The position numbers and the translations under genes were made by a program. The notes under the pieces were generated by a model. That model was not told the DNA's origin. It was given only the letters and a program-made list of their open reading frames with translations, and searched no databases. This document shows positions 1 through 11,109 of a stretch of 64,000 bases of DNA, in pieces. The stretch comes from Hydractinia symbiolongicarpus (Eukaryota > Cnidaria > Hydrozoa > Anthoathecata > Hydractiniidae). Numbering within the stretch: position 1 is the first letter of the stretch; the number at the start of each line of letters is the position of its first letter. The stretch is from the NCBI RefSeq assembly GCF_029227915.1, contig NC_079878.1, forward strand, positions 27,679,501 to 27,743,500, given 5' to 3'.

Positions 1-1134
1 CAATAGTTTGTCCAAAATCAGTCGCGAGGTTTCATTAATAGTATTGTTGGTTCCAACATGTAGAATTATTTTGTCCGGTTTCTTTTGTAACAGAGGCTTT
101 ACATAATGAAACATGTCTTCTACCCTCGCTCCAGGGAATGAACGAACTTTAACGTTACGACGTGCTGACATTCTTTGTTCATCAAGTCCGTACAACATTG
201 AATCACCGACAACGAGTGTTGTACCGGGTTTCCATGGAATTACCGATTCATCTTCTTTACTTTCGTCTTCGTTATTTACAACATAACTATTCTCTTTATT
301 TACAACAAAACTATCTTCTAAAACAACATTATTTTTCTCAGTTGTTGTGATACTTTTCACGTTTACGTTTGAATAATAATTACTATGACATTTCTTTCTG
401 TAATTTGCTAATTGCTGTTCACATGTTTGTATAGTTAAATCGACTTGTTCCGTTCCTGTGGGAATACTTCTCTTTAAATTAATTGCCGAATCATTTACAA
501 CAACATTAGCAGATTTATCCGATTCCAATGTAGAATTTTTTCCTTGATAATTCAAAATGGTGGACTTTTTCTCGAGAAGTAACAACAAACTGTCAATAAC
601 TTTTTGTTTATTGTCAAGCTCTTTACGTAAAAATATTACCTCATCATGTAGGTAGTCCTCTGGCAGAAGTGCGTTTTTGCCAATGCCCTTACTAAATTTA
701 AAACGTCCTGGAGATGGTGTACATGGGAAAAACGTATCCACTATAGATTTATTTTTCATTTTTGTGAGCGTCTCATCCAACATCATGTCAAATTTACCAA
801 ACTCATCGAGAGTAGTATTTTGTTCTTTCGTACCTGTAACAATTTCGTTTCCAGTGTTTGGCGATGTCACAGATAATTCCATATACGTACTAGCATCAGT
901 ATAAAAATACGAAGCATCTGCGTCAAGTCCCTTCTTATAAATCCTTTTGCACTTCTCTAGGTTTTCCAAAGCATCTTTTATCCTACTTTCAGAAACAGAG
1001 CACGTACCTTCACTAATAAACTTAAGTATATTATGTAGTGTTACTTTTTTCTTCTTTGCCGTTCGTATAACATTTATAGATTCTAGAATGCGATTTTCTA
1101 TCTCCACTTGTGAAAGATCACGTCCTGCCGCCAT
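1..1134 (-). CDS. Partial gene: SGNH/GDSL-esterase-like protein, N-terminal 378 residues (C-terminus off the left edge)
   Basis: The minus strand is open from ATG at 1134 down to base 1, 378 codons with no stop and no intron. The start is the first ATG after an in-frame TAA (1167-1165), with A at -3 and G at +4. Visible parts: residues 1-80, basic and mostly helical, with a KKKK run, possibly a small winged-helix-like domain; 158-192, Leu/Lys/Glu-rich coiled coil; 195-300, Asn/Ser/Glu-rich linker with three copies of an about 8-residue repeat (VVLEDSF, VVNKENSY, VVNNEDES); from 305, the start of an SGNH hydrolase fold. There, G310-D311-S312 matches block I with nucleophile Ser312, Gly335 in FPGA is a candidate block II glycine, and G361-T362-N363-N364 matches block III with Asn where GxND families have Asp. 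The block V Asp/His lies beyond the window. Esterase domains of this kind occur in ORF1 of CR1-like retrotransposons and in multi-copy invertebrate ORFs; which applies here is not decidable. The ORF is convincing, the function moderate. Confidence 0.82.
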   Translation of the reverse strand, partial: MAAGRDLSQVEIENRILESINVIRTAKKKKVTLHNILKFISEGTCSVSESRIKDALENLEKCKRIYKKGLDADASYFYTDASTYMELSVTSPNTGNEIVTGTKEQNTTLDEFGKFDMMLDETLTKMKNKSIVDTFFPCTPSPGRFKFSKGIGKNALLPEDYLHDEVIFLRKELDNKQKVIDSLLLLLEKKSTILNYQGKNSTLESDKSANVVVNDSAINLKRSIPTGTEQVDLTIQTCEQQLANYRKKCHSNYYSNVNVKSITTTEKNNVVLEDSFVVNKENSYVVNNEDESKEDESVIPWKPGTTLVVGDSMLYGLDEQRMSARRNVKVRSFPGARVEDMFHYVKPLLQKKPDKIILHVGTNNTINETSRLILDKLL

Positions 1135-1194
1135 CGTCAACGCACACTCAAAAATCAAAAGTAGTTAACGTTGTTTTAAAGCCATTGGTAGAAG
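1135..1194 (-). other. Short 5' leader/spacer between the ORF and the satellite
   Basis: About 60 bp of unique sequence between the minus-strand ATG and the first satellite monomer. It contains the in-frame stop that fixes the start codon (TAA, complement of 1165-1167). No clear TATA box or initiator stands out. Any promoter must therefore lie within these 60 bp, inside the first satellite units, or be internal to a mobile element. Confidence 0.5.
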
Positions 1195-1205
1195 CTAGAA
1201 CGGTT
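1190..1205. other. Left boundary of the satellite array
   Basis: Satellite similarity begins within 'tagaacggttgcg', matching the monomer phrase 'tacaacggttgcg'. The DNA left of about 1195 shows no resemblance to any monomer tail (expected: 'cagtatcaatccgtttgag'). The break is sharp. No target-site duplication can be judged because the other side of the unique segment is outside the window. Confidence 0.75.
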
Positions 1206-1572
1206 GCGTCACATATTTGTACCAACATGTATTTTGCGATATTTTTCTGATATTACTAGGTGGCGTCGCTCGTAAAAGTTAAACGAGTGACTGTGGGACT
1301 TAATTGAACTGATTCTGGACTATGACCTTATAAATGTGATAAATGAGATAATTGGACTCCAAGGAAAAACGTTTTTCATAGTTTGACATGATTGCTGGAA
1401 CTCAGCGATTATACTGAGCGCTGTGGTAGCGCTTCATTTAAAATCTTAAATAAGTAAGTCATTTTTTACTGTGGGACAAATCCAAGCCGTTATCGCGCAC
1501 TGAAGAAATAGAGACAGTTTCAAAAACAACATTTCATTGACTTTCTAACAGTATAAATCCGCATGAATTACA
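1200..1572 (+). repeat. Array-edge monomer, type C, diverged
   Basis: First complete unit. It carries the C-family core ('ctcgtaaaagttaaacgag', 'gattctggactatgacc', 'gataattggactccaagg') although its immediate neighbours are A and B types. It has private changes ('aggtggcgtc', 'gttaaacgag', 'atttaaaatcttaaa', 'cgcgcactg'). Its tail ends in the A-joining phrase 'ccgcatgaattac'. Extra divergence at the array edge is what unequal-exchange models expect. Confidence 0.8.
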
Positions 1573-1946
1573 ACGGTTGCGTCACAAATTCGTACCAACA
1601 TGCATTTAGCGATATCTTTCTGATATTACTAGGTTGCATCGCTTTTAACTGTGAAACGATTGACTGTGGGACTTAATTGAACTAACTTTGGACTGTGACC
1701 TGATAAATGTGATAAATGAGATAATTGGACTCCAAGGAAAAACGTTCTTCTTAGTTTGACATGATTGCTGGAACTCAGCGATTATACTGGGCGCTGTGGT
1801 AGCGCTTCATTTAAAAATTCAAATAAGTAAGTCATTTTTTTACTGTGGGACAAATCCTAGCCGTTATCGCGCGCTGAAGAAATAGAGACAGTTTGAAAAA
1901 CTACATTTCGATGAATTTCACACGGTGTCAGTCCGTTAAAGTGACG
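1573..1946 (+). repeat. Representative type A monomer
   Basis: Family A, about 373 bp. The head reads 'tcgtaccaacatgc' and 'agcgatatctttctg'. The middle has 'tgtgggacttaattgaac' and 'taactttggactgtgacc'. A near-perfect tandem 'gataaatgtgataaatgag' follows. The tail reads 'tgtgggacaaatccta' and 'gaagaaatagagacag'. The unit ends in a phrase that joins to a B head. A and B alternate over most of 1.6-11.2 kb, so the working unit there is an A-B dimer of about 746 bp. Confidence 0.85.
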
Positions 1947-4177
1947 ACGGTTGGGACACATATTCGTCCCCACATGTGTTTAGGGATATTTTTCTAATAT
2001 TACTAGGTTGTATTGCTTTTAACAGTGAAACGATTGACTGTGGCACTTAAATGAACGGATTTTGGACTGTGACCTTATAAATGTGATAAATGAGCCAATT
2101 GGATTCCAAGAAATAACATTCTTATTAATTTGACATAATTGCTGTAACTCAGCGATTATACTGGGCGCTGTGGTAGCGCTTTATTTAAAAACTTAGATAA
2201 ATAAGCCATTTTTTGTTGTGGGACCAATCCTAGACGTTATCGCGCGCTTAATAAATAGGGACAGTTTCAAAAACTACATTTCATTGACTTTCTAACAGTA
2301 TAAATCCGCATGAATTACGACGGTTGCGTCACAAATTCGTACCAACATGCATTTAGCGATATCTTTCTGATATTACTAGGTTGCATCGCTTTTAACTGTG
2401 AATCGATTGACTGTGGGACTTAATTGAACTAACTTTGGACTGTGACCTGATAAATGTGATAAATGAGATAATTGGACTCCAAGGAAAAACGTTCTTCTTA
2501 GTTTAACATGATTGCTGGAACTCAGCGATTATACTGGGCGCTGTGATAGCGCTTCATTTAAAAATTTAAATAAGTAAGCCATTTTTTACTGTGGGACAAA
2601 TCCTAGCCGTTATCGCGCGCTGAAGAAATAGAAACAGTTTCAAAAACTACATTTCAATGAATTTCTAACGGTATTAGTCTGTTTGGGTTACAACGGTTGC
2701 GTGACATATTCGTCCCCACATGTGTTTAGGGATATTGTCCTGATATTACTACTTTGTATTGTTTTTAACAGTAAAACGATTGACTGTGACACTTAAATGA
2801 ACTGATTTTTGACTTTGACCTCATAAAAGTGATAAATGAGCCAATTGGATTCCAAGAAATAACAATTTGACATGATTGCTGTAACTCAGCGATTATACTG
2901 GGCGCTGTGGTATCGCTTTATTTGAAAACTTAGATAAATAAGCCATTTTTTATTGTGGGACCAATCCTAAACCTTATCGCGCGCTTAATAAACAGGAAAA
3001 GTTTCAAAAACTACATTTCATTGAATTTCTAACAGTATCAATCCGCATGAAATACAACGGTTGTGTCACAAATTTGTACCAACATGTATTTAGCGACATT
3101 TTTCTGACATTACTAGGTTGCATCGCTCTTAACAGTGAAACGATTGACTGTGGGACTTAATTGAACTGATTCTGGACTGTGACCTTATAAATGTGATAAA
3201 TGAGATAGTTGGACTCCAAGGAAAAACGTCCTTCTTAGTTTGACATAATTGCTGGAACTCAGCGATTATACTGGACGCTGTGGTAGCGCTTCATTTAAAA
3301 ATTTAAATAAGTAAGTCATATTTTTTACTGTGGGACAAATCCTAGCCGTTACCGCGCGCTGAAGAAATAGAGACAGTTTGAAAAACTGCATTTCGATGAA
3401 TTTCACACGGTATCAGTCCGTTTAAGTGACGACGGTTGGGACACATATTCGTCCCCACATGTGCTTAGGGATATTTTTCTGATATTACTAGGTTGTATTG
3501 CTTTTATCAGTGAAACGATTGACTGTGGCACTTAAGTGAACGGATTTTGTACTGTGACCTTATAAATGTGATAAATGAGCCAATTGGACTCCAAGAAATA
3601 ACATTCTTCTTAATTTAACATGATTGCTGTAACTCAGCGATTATACTGGGCGCTGTGGTAGCGCTTTATTTGAAAACTTAGATAAATAAGCCATTTTTTA
3701 TTGTGGGACCAATCCTAGCCGTTATTGCGCGCTTAATAAATAGAAACAGTTTCAAAAACTACATTTCATTGACTTTCTAACAGTATCAATCCGCATGAAT
3801 TACAACGGTTGTGTCACAAATTCGTACCAACATGTATTTAGCGATATCTTTCTGATATTACTAGGCTGCATCGCTTTTTACAGTGACACGATTGACTGTG
3901 GGACTTAATTGAACTAAGTTTGGACTATGACCTGATAAATGTGATAAATGAGACATTTGGACTCCAAGAAATAACATTCTTCTTAATTTGACATGATTGC
4001 CGGAACTGAGCGATTACACTGGGCGCTGTGGTAGCGCTTCATTTAAAAATTTAAATAAGTAAGTCATCTTTTACTGTGGGACAAATCCTAGCCGTTATCG
4101 CGCGCTGAAGAAATAGAGACAGTTTTAAAAACTGCATTTCAATGAATTTCTAACGGTATCAGCCCGTTTGAGTGACG

Positions 4178-4550
4178 ACGGTTGCGTCACATATTTGTCC
4201 CCACATGTGTTTAGGGATATTTTTCTGATATTACTAGGTTGCATTGCTTTTAACAGTGAAACGATTGACTGTGGCACTTACGTGAACGGATTTTGGACTG
4301 TGACCTTATAAATGTGATAAATGAGCCAATTGGATTCCAAGAAATAACATTCTTATTAATTTGACATAATTGCTGTAACTCAGCGATTATACTGGGCGCT
4401 GTGGTAGCGCTTTATTTAAAAACTTAGATAAATAAGCCATTTTTTGTTGTGGGACCAATCCTAGACGTTATCGCGCGCTTAATAAATAGGGACAGTTTCA
4501 AAAACTACATTTCATTGACTTTCTAACAGTATAAATCCGCATGAATTACG
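4178..4550 (+). repeat. Representative type B monomer
   Basis: Family B, 373 bp. The head reads 'ttgtccccacatgtgt' and 'ttagggatattt'. The core reads 'gattgactgtggcactta', 'gaacggattttggac' and 'gagccaattgga'. The second half has the perfect short inverted repeat gcgct-gtggt-agcgc. The tail reads 'gtgggaccaatcc' and 'cttaataaatagg', and it joins to an A head through 'ccgcatgaatta'. Later B units (26 kb onward) often have A heads on B bodies, showing exchange between families. Confidence 0.85.
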
Positions 4551-5287
4551 ACGGTTGCGTCACAAATTCGTACCAACATGCATTTAGCGATATCTTTCTG
4601 ATATTACTAGGTTGCATCGCTTTTAACTGTGAATCGATTGACTGTGGGACTTAATTGAACTAACTTTGGACTGTGACCTGATAAATGTGATAAATGAGAT
4701 AATTGGACTCCAAGGAAAAACGTTCTTCTTAGTTTAACATGATTGCTGGAACTCAGCGATTATACTGGGCGCTGTGATAGCGCTTCATTTAAAAATTTAA
4801 ATAAGTAAGCCATTTTTTACTGTGGGACAAATCCTAGCCGTTATCGCGCGCTGAAGAAATAGAAACAGTTTCAAAAACTACATTTCAATGAATTTCTAAC
4901 GGTATTAGTCTGTTTGGGTTACAACGGTTGCGTGACATATTCGTCCCCACATGTGTTTAGGGATATTGTCCTGATATTACTACTTTGTATTGTTTTTAAC
5001 AGTAAAACGATTGACTGTGACACTTAAATGAACTGATTTTTGACTTTGACCTCATAAAAGTGATAAATGAGCCAATTGGATTCCAAGAAATAACAATTTG
5101 ACATGATTGCTGTAACTCAGCGATTATACTGGGCGCTGTGGTATCGCTTTATTTGAAAACTTAGATAAATAAGCCATTTTTTATTGTGGGACCAATCCTA
5201 AACCTTATCGCGCGCTTAATAAACAGGAAAAGTTTCAAAAACTACATTTCATTGAATTTCTAACAGTATCAATCCGCATGAAATACA

Positions 5288-5660
5288 ACGGTTGTGTCAC
5301 AAATTTGTACCAACATGTATTTAGCGACATTTTTCTGATATTACTAGGTTGTATTGCTTTTATCAGTGAAACGATTGACTGTGGCACTTAAGTGAACGGA
5401 TTTTGTACTGTGACCTTATAAATGTGATAAATGAGCCAATTGGACTCCAACAAATAACATTCTTCTTAATTTAACATGATTGCTGTAACTCAGCGATTAT
5501 ACTGGGCGCTGTGGTATCGCTTTATTTGAAAACTTAGATAGATAAGCCATTTTTTATTGTGGGACCAATCCTAAACCTTATCGCGCGCTTAATAAACAGG
5601 AAAAGTTTCAAAAACTGCATTTCGATGAATTTCACACGGTATCAGTCCGTTTAAGTGACG
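5288..5660 (+). repeat. Mosaic monomer in HOR copy 2 (probable gene conversion)
   Basis: The equivalent monomers at 3057 and 7517 are plain A/C-like units. Here the head is A ('tttgtaccaacatgta', 'agcgacattt'). From about 5335 it switches to the B unit normally found next ('gttgtattgcttttatcag', 'gattttgtactg'). From about 5500 it matches the B unit normally found before ('gtggtatcgc', 'aaccttatcgcgcg', 'aaacaggaaaag'). It returns to the expected tail at about 5615 ('ctgcatttcgatg'). Confidence 0.8.
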
Positions 5661-8600
5661 ACGGTTGGGACACATATTCGTCCCCACATGTGCTTAGGGA
5701 TATTTTTCTGATATTACTAGGTTGTATTGCTTTTATCAGTGAAACGATTGACTGTGGCACTTAAGTGAACGGATTTTGTACTGTGACCTTATAAATGTGA
5801 TAAATGAGCCAATTGGACTCCAAGAAATAACATTCTTCTTAATTTAACATGATTGCTGTAACTCAGCGATTATACTGGGCGCTGTGGTAGCGCTTTATTT
5901 GAAAACTTAGATAAATAAGCCATTTTTTATTGTGGGACCAATCCTAGCCGTTATTGCGCGCTTAATAAATAGAAACAGTTTCAAAAACTACATTTCATTG
6001 ACTTTCTAACAGTATCAATCCGCATGAATTACAACGGTTGTGTCACAAATTCGTACCAACATGTATTTAGCGATATCTTTCTGATATTACTAGGCTGCAT
6101 CGCTTTTTACAGTGACACGATTGACTGTGGGACTTAATTGAACTAAGTTTGGACTATGACCTGATAAATGTGATAAATGAGACATTTGGACTCCAAGAAA
6201 TAACATTCTTCTTAATTTGACATGATTGCCGGAACTCAGCGATTACACTGGGCGCTGTGGTAGCGCTTCATTTAAAAATTTAAATAAGTAAGTCATCTTT
6301 TACTGTGGGACAAATCCTAGCCGTTATCGCGCGCTGAAGAAATAGAGACAGTTTTAAAAACTGCATTTCAATGAATTTCTAACGGTATCAGCCCGTTTGA
6401 GTGACGACGGTTGCGTCACATATTTGTCCCCACATGTGTTTAGGGATATTTTTCTGATATTACTAGGTTGCATTGCTTTTAACAGTGAAACGATTGACTG
6501 TGGCACTTACGTGAACGGATTTTGGACTGTGACCTTATAAATGTGATAAATAAGCCAATTGGATTCCAAGAAATAACATTCTTATTAATTTGACATAATT
6601 GCTGTAACTCAGCGATTATACTGGGCGCTGTGGTAGCGCTTTATTTAAAAACTTAGATAAATAAGCCATTTTTTGTTGTGGGACCAATCCTAGACGTTAT
6701 AGCGCGCTTAATAAATAGGGACAGTTTCAAAAACTACATTTCATTGACTTTCTAACAGTATAAATCCGCATGAATTACGACGGTTGCGTCACAAATTCGT
6801 ACCAACATGCATTTAGCGATATCTTTCTGATATTACTAGGTTGCATCGCTTTTAACTGTGAATCGATTGACTGTGGGACTTAATTGAACTAACTTTGGAC
6901 TGTGACCTGATAAATGTGATAAATGAGATAATTGGACTCCAAGGAAAAACGTTCTTCTTAGTTTAACATGATTGCTGGAACTCAGCGATTATACTGGGCG
7001 CTGTGATAGCGCTTCATTTAAAAATTTAAATAAGTAAGCCATTTTTTACTGTGGGACAAATCCTAGCCGTTATCGCGCGCTGAAGAAATAGAAACAGTTT
7101 CAAAAACTACATTTCAATGAATTTCTAACGGTATTAGTCTGTTTGGGTTACAACGGTTGCGTGACATATTCGTCCCCACATGTGTTTAGGGATATTGTCC
7201 TGATATTACTACTTTGTATTGTTTTTAACAGTAAAACGATTGACTGTGACACTTAAATGAACTGATTTTTGACTTTGACCTCATAAAAGTGATAAATGAG
7301 CCAATTGGATTCCAAGAAATAACAATTTGACATGATTGCTGTAACCCAGCGATTATACTGGGCGCTGTGGTATCGCTTTATTTGAAAACTTAGATAAATA
7401 AGCCATTTTTTATTGTGGGACCAATCCTAAACCTTATCGCGCGCTTAATAAACAGGAAAAGTTTCAAAAACTACATTTCATTGAATTTCTAATAGTATCA
7501 ATCCGCATGAAATACAACGGTTGTGTCACAAATTTGTACCAACATGTATTTAGCGACATTTTTCTGATATTACTAGGTTGCATCGCTCTTAACAGTGAAA
7601 CGATTGACTGTGGGACTTAATTGAACTGATTCTGGACTGTGACCTTATAAATGTGATAAATGAGATAGTTGGACTCCAAGGAAAAACGTCCTTCTTAGTT
7701 TGACATAATTGCTGGAACTCAGCGATTATACTGGACGCTGTGGTAGCGCTTCATTTAAAAATTTAAATAAGTAAGTCATATTTTTTACTGTGGGACAAAT
7801 CCTAGCCGTTACCGCGCGCTGAAGAAATAGAGACAGTTTGAAAAACTGCATTTCGATGAATTTCACACGGTATCAGTCCGTTTAAGTGACGACGGTTGGG
7901 ACACATATTCGTCCCCACATGTGCTTAGGGATATTTTTCTGATATTACTAGGTTGTATTGCTTTTATCAGTGAAACGATTGACTGTGGCACTTAAGTGAA
8001 CGGATTTTGTACTGTGACCTTATAAATGTGATAAATGAGCCAATTGGACTCCAAGAAATAACATTCTTCTTAATTTAACATGATTGCTGTAACTCAGCGA
8101 TTATACTGGGCGCTGTGGTAGCGCTTTATTTGAAAACTTAGATAAATAAGCCATTTTTTATTGTGGGACCAATCCTAGCCGTTATTGCGCGCTTAATAAA
8201 TAGAAACAGTTTCAAAAACTACATTTCATTGACTTTCTAACAGTATCAATCCGCATGAATTACAACGGTTGTGTCACAAATTCGTACCAACATGTATTTA
8301 GCGATATCTTTCTGATATTACTAGGCTGCATCGCTTTTTACAGTGACACGATTGACTGTGGGACTTAATTGAACTAAGTTTGGACTATGACCTGATAAAT
8401 GTGATAAATGAGACATTTGGACTCCAAGAAATAACATTCTTCTTAATTTGACATGATTGCCGGAACTCAGCGATTACACTGGGCGCTGTGGTAGCGCTTC
8501 ATTTAAAAATTTAAATAAGTAAGTCATCTTTTACTGTGGGACAAATCCTAGCCGTTATCGCGCGCTGAAGAAATAGAGACAGTTTTAAAAACTGCATTTC

Positions 8601-9616
8601 AATGAATTTCTAACGGTATCAGCCCGTTTGAGTGACGACGGTTGCGTCACATATTTGTCCCCACATGTGTTTAGGGATATTTTTCTGATATTACTAGGTT
8701 GCATTGCTTTTAACAGTGAAACGATTGACTGTGGCACTTACGTGAACGGATTTTGGACTGTGACCTTATAAATGTGTTAAATGAGCCAATTGGAGTCCAA
8801 GAAATAACATTCTTCTTAATTTGACATGATTGCTGTAACTCAGCGATTAAACTGGGCGCTGTGGTAGCGCTTTATTTAAAAGCTTAGATAAATAAGCCAT
8901 TTTTTAATGTGGGATCAATCCTAGACCTTATCGCGCGCTTAATAAATAGGAACAGTTTCAAAAACTACATTTCATTGATTTTCTAACAGTATCAATCCGC
9001 ATGAATTACAACGGTTGCGTCAGAAATTTGTACGATCAGGCATTTAGCGATATCTTTCTGATATTACTAGGTTGCATCGCTTTTAACAGTGAAACGATTG
9101 ACTGTGGGACTTAATTGAACTGATTCTGGACTGTGACCTTATAAATGTGATAAATGAGACAATTGGACTCCAAGAAATAACATTCTTCTTTATTTGACAT
9201 GATTTTCGGAACTCAGCGATTACACTGGCCGCTGTGGTAGCGCTTCATTTAAAAATTTAAATAAGTAAGTCATTTTTTACTGTGGAACAAATCCTAGCCG
9301 TTATCGGGCGCTGAAGAAATAGAGACAGTTTCAAAAACAACATTTCAATGAATTTCTAACGGTATTAATCCATTTGGGTTACAACGGTTGCGTGAGATAT
9401 TCGTTCCAACATGTGTTTAGGAATATTGTCCTGATATTACTACGTTGTATTGTTTTTAACAGTGAAACGATTGACTGTGGCTCTTAATTGAACTGATTCT
9501 GGACTGTGACCTTATAAATGTGATAAATGAGACAATTGGACTCCAAGAAATAACATTCTTCTTAATTTGACAGGATTGCTGTAACTCAGCGATTATACTG
9601 GGCGCTGTGGTAGCGC

Positions 9617-11105
9617 TTTATTTGAAAACTTAGATAAATAAGCCATTTTTTATTGTGGGACCAATCTTAGCCGTTATTGCGCGCTTAATAATTAGAAACA
9701 GTTTCAAAAACTACATTTCATTGACCTTCTAACAGTATCAATCCGCATGAATTACAACGGTTGCGTCATAAATTCGTACCAACATGTATTTAGCGATATC
9801 TTTCTCATATTACTAGGTTGCACCGCTTTTTACAGTGAAACGATTGACTGCGGGACTTAATTGAACTAAGTTTGGACTGTGACCTGATAAATGTGATAAA
9901 TGAGACATTTGGACTCCAAGAAATAACATTCTTCTTAATTTGACATGATTGCCGGAACTCAGCGATTACACTGGGCGCTGTGGTAGCGCTTCATTTAAAA
10001 ATTTAAATAAGTAAGTCATCTTTCACTGTGGGACAAATCCTAGCCGTTATCGCGCGCTGAAGAAATAGAGACAGTTTCAAAAACTACATTTCAATGAATT
10101 TCTAACGGTATCAGTCCGTTTGAGTGACGACGGTTGCGTCACATATTTGTCCCTACATGTGTTTATGGATATTTTTCTGATATTACTAGGTTGTATTGCT
10201 TTTAACAGTGAAACGATTGACTGTGGCACTTAAGTGAACGGATTTTGGGCTGTGACCTTATAAATGTGATAAATGAGCCTATTGGACTCCAAGAAATAAC
10301 ATTCTTTTTAATTTGACATGATTGCTGTTACACAGCGATTATACTGGGCGCTGTGGTAGCGCTTTATTTGAAAACTTAGATAAATAAGCCATTTTTTATT
10401 GTGGGACCAATCTTAGCCGTTATTGCGCGCTTAATAAATAGAAACAGTTTCAAAAACTACATTTCATTGACCTTCTAACAGTATCAATCCGCATGAATTA
10501 CAACGGTTGCGTCATAAATTCGTACCAACATGTATTTAGCGATATCTTTCTCATATTACTAGGTTGCACCGCTTTTTACAGTGAAACGATTGACTGCGGG
10601 ACTTAATTGAACTAAGTTTGGACTGTGACCTGATAAATGTGATAAATGAGACATTTGGACTCCAAGAAATAACATTCTTCTTAATTTGACATGATTGCCG
10701 GAACTCAGCGATTACACTGGGCGCTGTGGTAGCGCTTCATTTAAAAATTTAAATAAGTAAGTCATCTTTCACTGTGGGACAAATCCTAGCCGTTATCGCG
10801 CGCTGAAGAAATAGAGACAGTTTCAAAAACTACATTTCAATGAATTTCTAACGGTATCAGTCCGTTTGAGTGACGACGGTTGCGTCACATATTTGTCCCT
10901 ACATGTGTTTAGGGATATTTTTCTGATATTACTAGGTTGTATTGCTTTTAACAGTGAAACGATTGACTGTGGCACTTAAGTGAACGGATTTTGGGCTGTG
11001 ACCATATAAATGTGATAAATGAGCCTATTGGACTCCAAGAAATAACATTCTTTTTAATTTGACATGATTGCTGTTACACAGCGATTATACTGGGCGCTGT
11101 GGTAG
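9617..11105 (+). repeat. Recent tandem duplication of one A-B dimer (2 x ~746 bp)
   Basis: Monomers at 9757 and 10503 share private variants found nowhere else that I noticed: 'gcgtcataaattcg', 'tttctcatattac', 'ttgcaccgct' and 'ctgcgggactt'. The B partners at 10130 and 10876 share 'gtccctacatg' and 'gggctgtgacc'. The spacing is exactly 746. The repeat breaks near 11105, where 'tagcgatttattt' replaces 'tagcgctttattt'. Confidence 0.88.
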
Positions 11106-11109
11106 CGAT

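Larger units (their letters stand above)
2050..8770 (+). repeat. 6-mer higher-order repeat domain (three A-B dimers, ~2.23 kb, about 3 copies)
   Basis: The distinctive junction 'gaattacgacggttgcg' lies at about 2313, 4544 and 6773 (spacings 2231 and 2229). The next landmark, a 364-bp B monomer with a 9-bp deletion ('aataacaatttgacatg'), recurs at 2693, 4924 and 7153. The marker 'cgttaccgcgcgctg' is present in copies 1 and 3 (3351, 7811; spacing 4460) but is missing from copy 2, where monomer 5288 is a mosaic. Similarity fades near 2050 on the left and near 8770 on the right. Confidence 0.88.

Noticed and set aside
162-350. Plus-strand ORF of 62 codons
   Set aside because: Lies wholly antisense to the long minus-strand ORF. 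Composition is biased and no domain is seen; it is a shadow of the real frame.
677-1168. Plus-strand ORFs at 677-904 and 947-1168
   Set aside because: Antisense shadows of the same gene. Their Phe/Ser-rich products come from reading its AT-rich codons backwards.
1970-1985. Telomeric repeat ('tttaggg')
   Set aside because: Only one copy per B monomer, never in tandem; it is part of the satellite unit.
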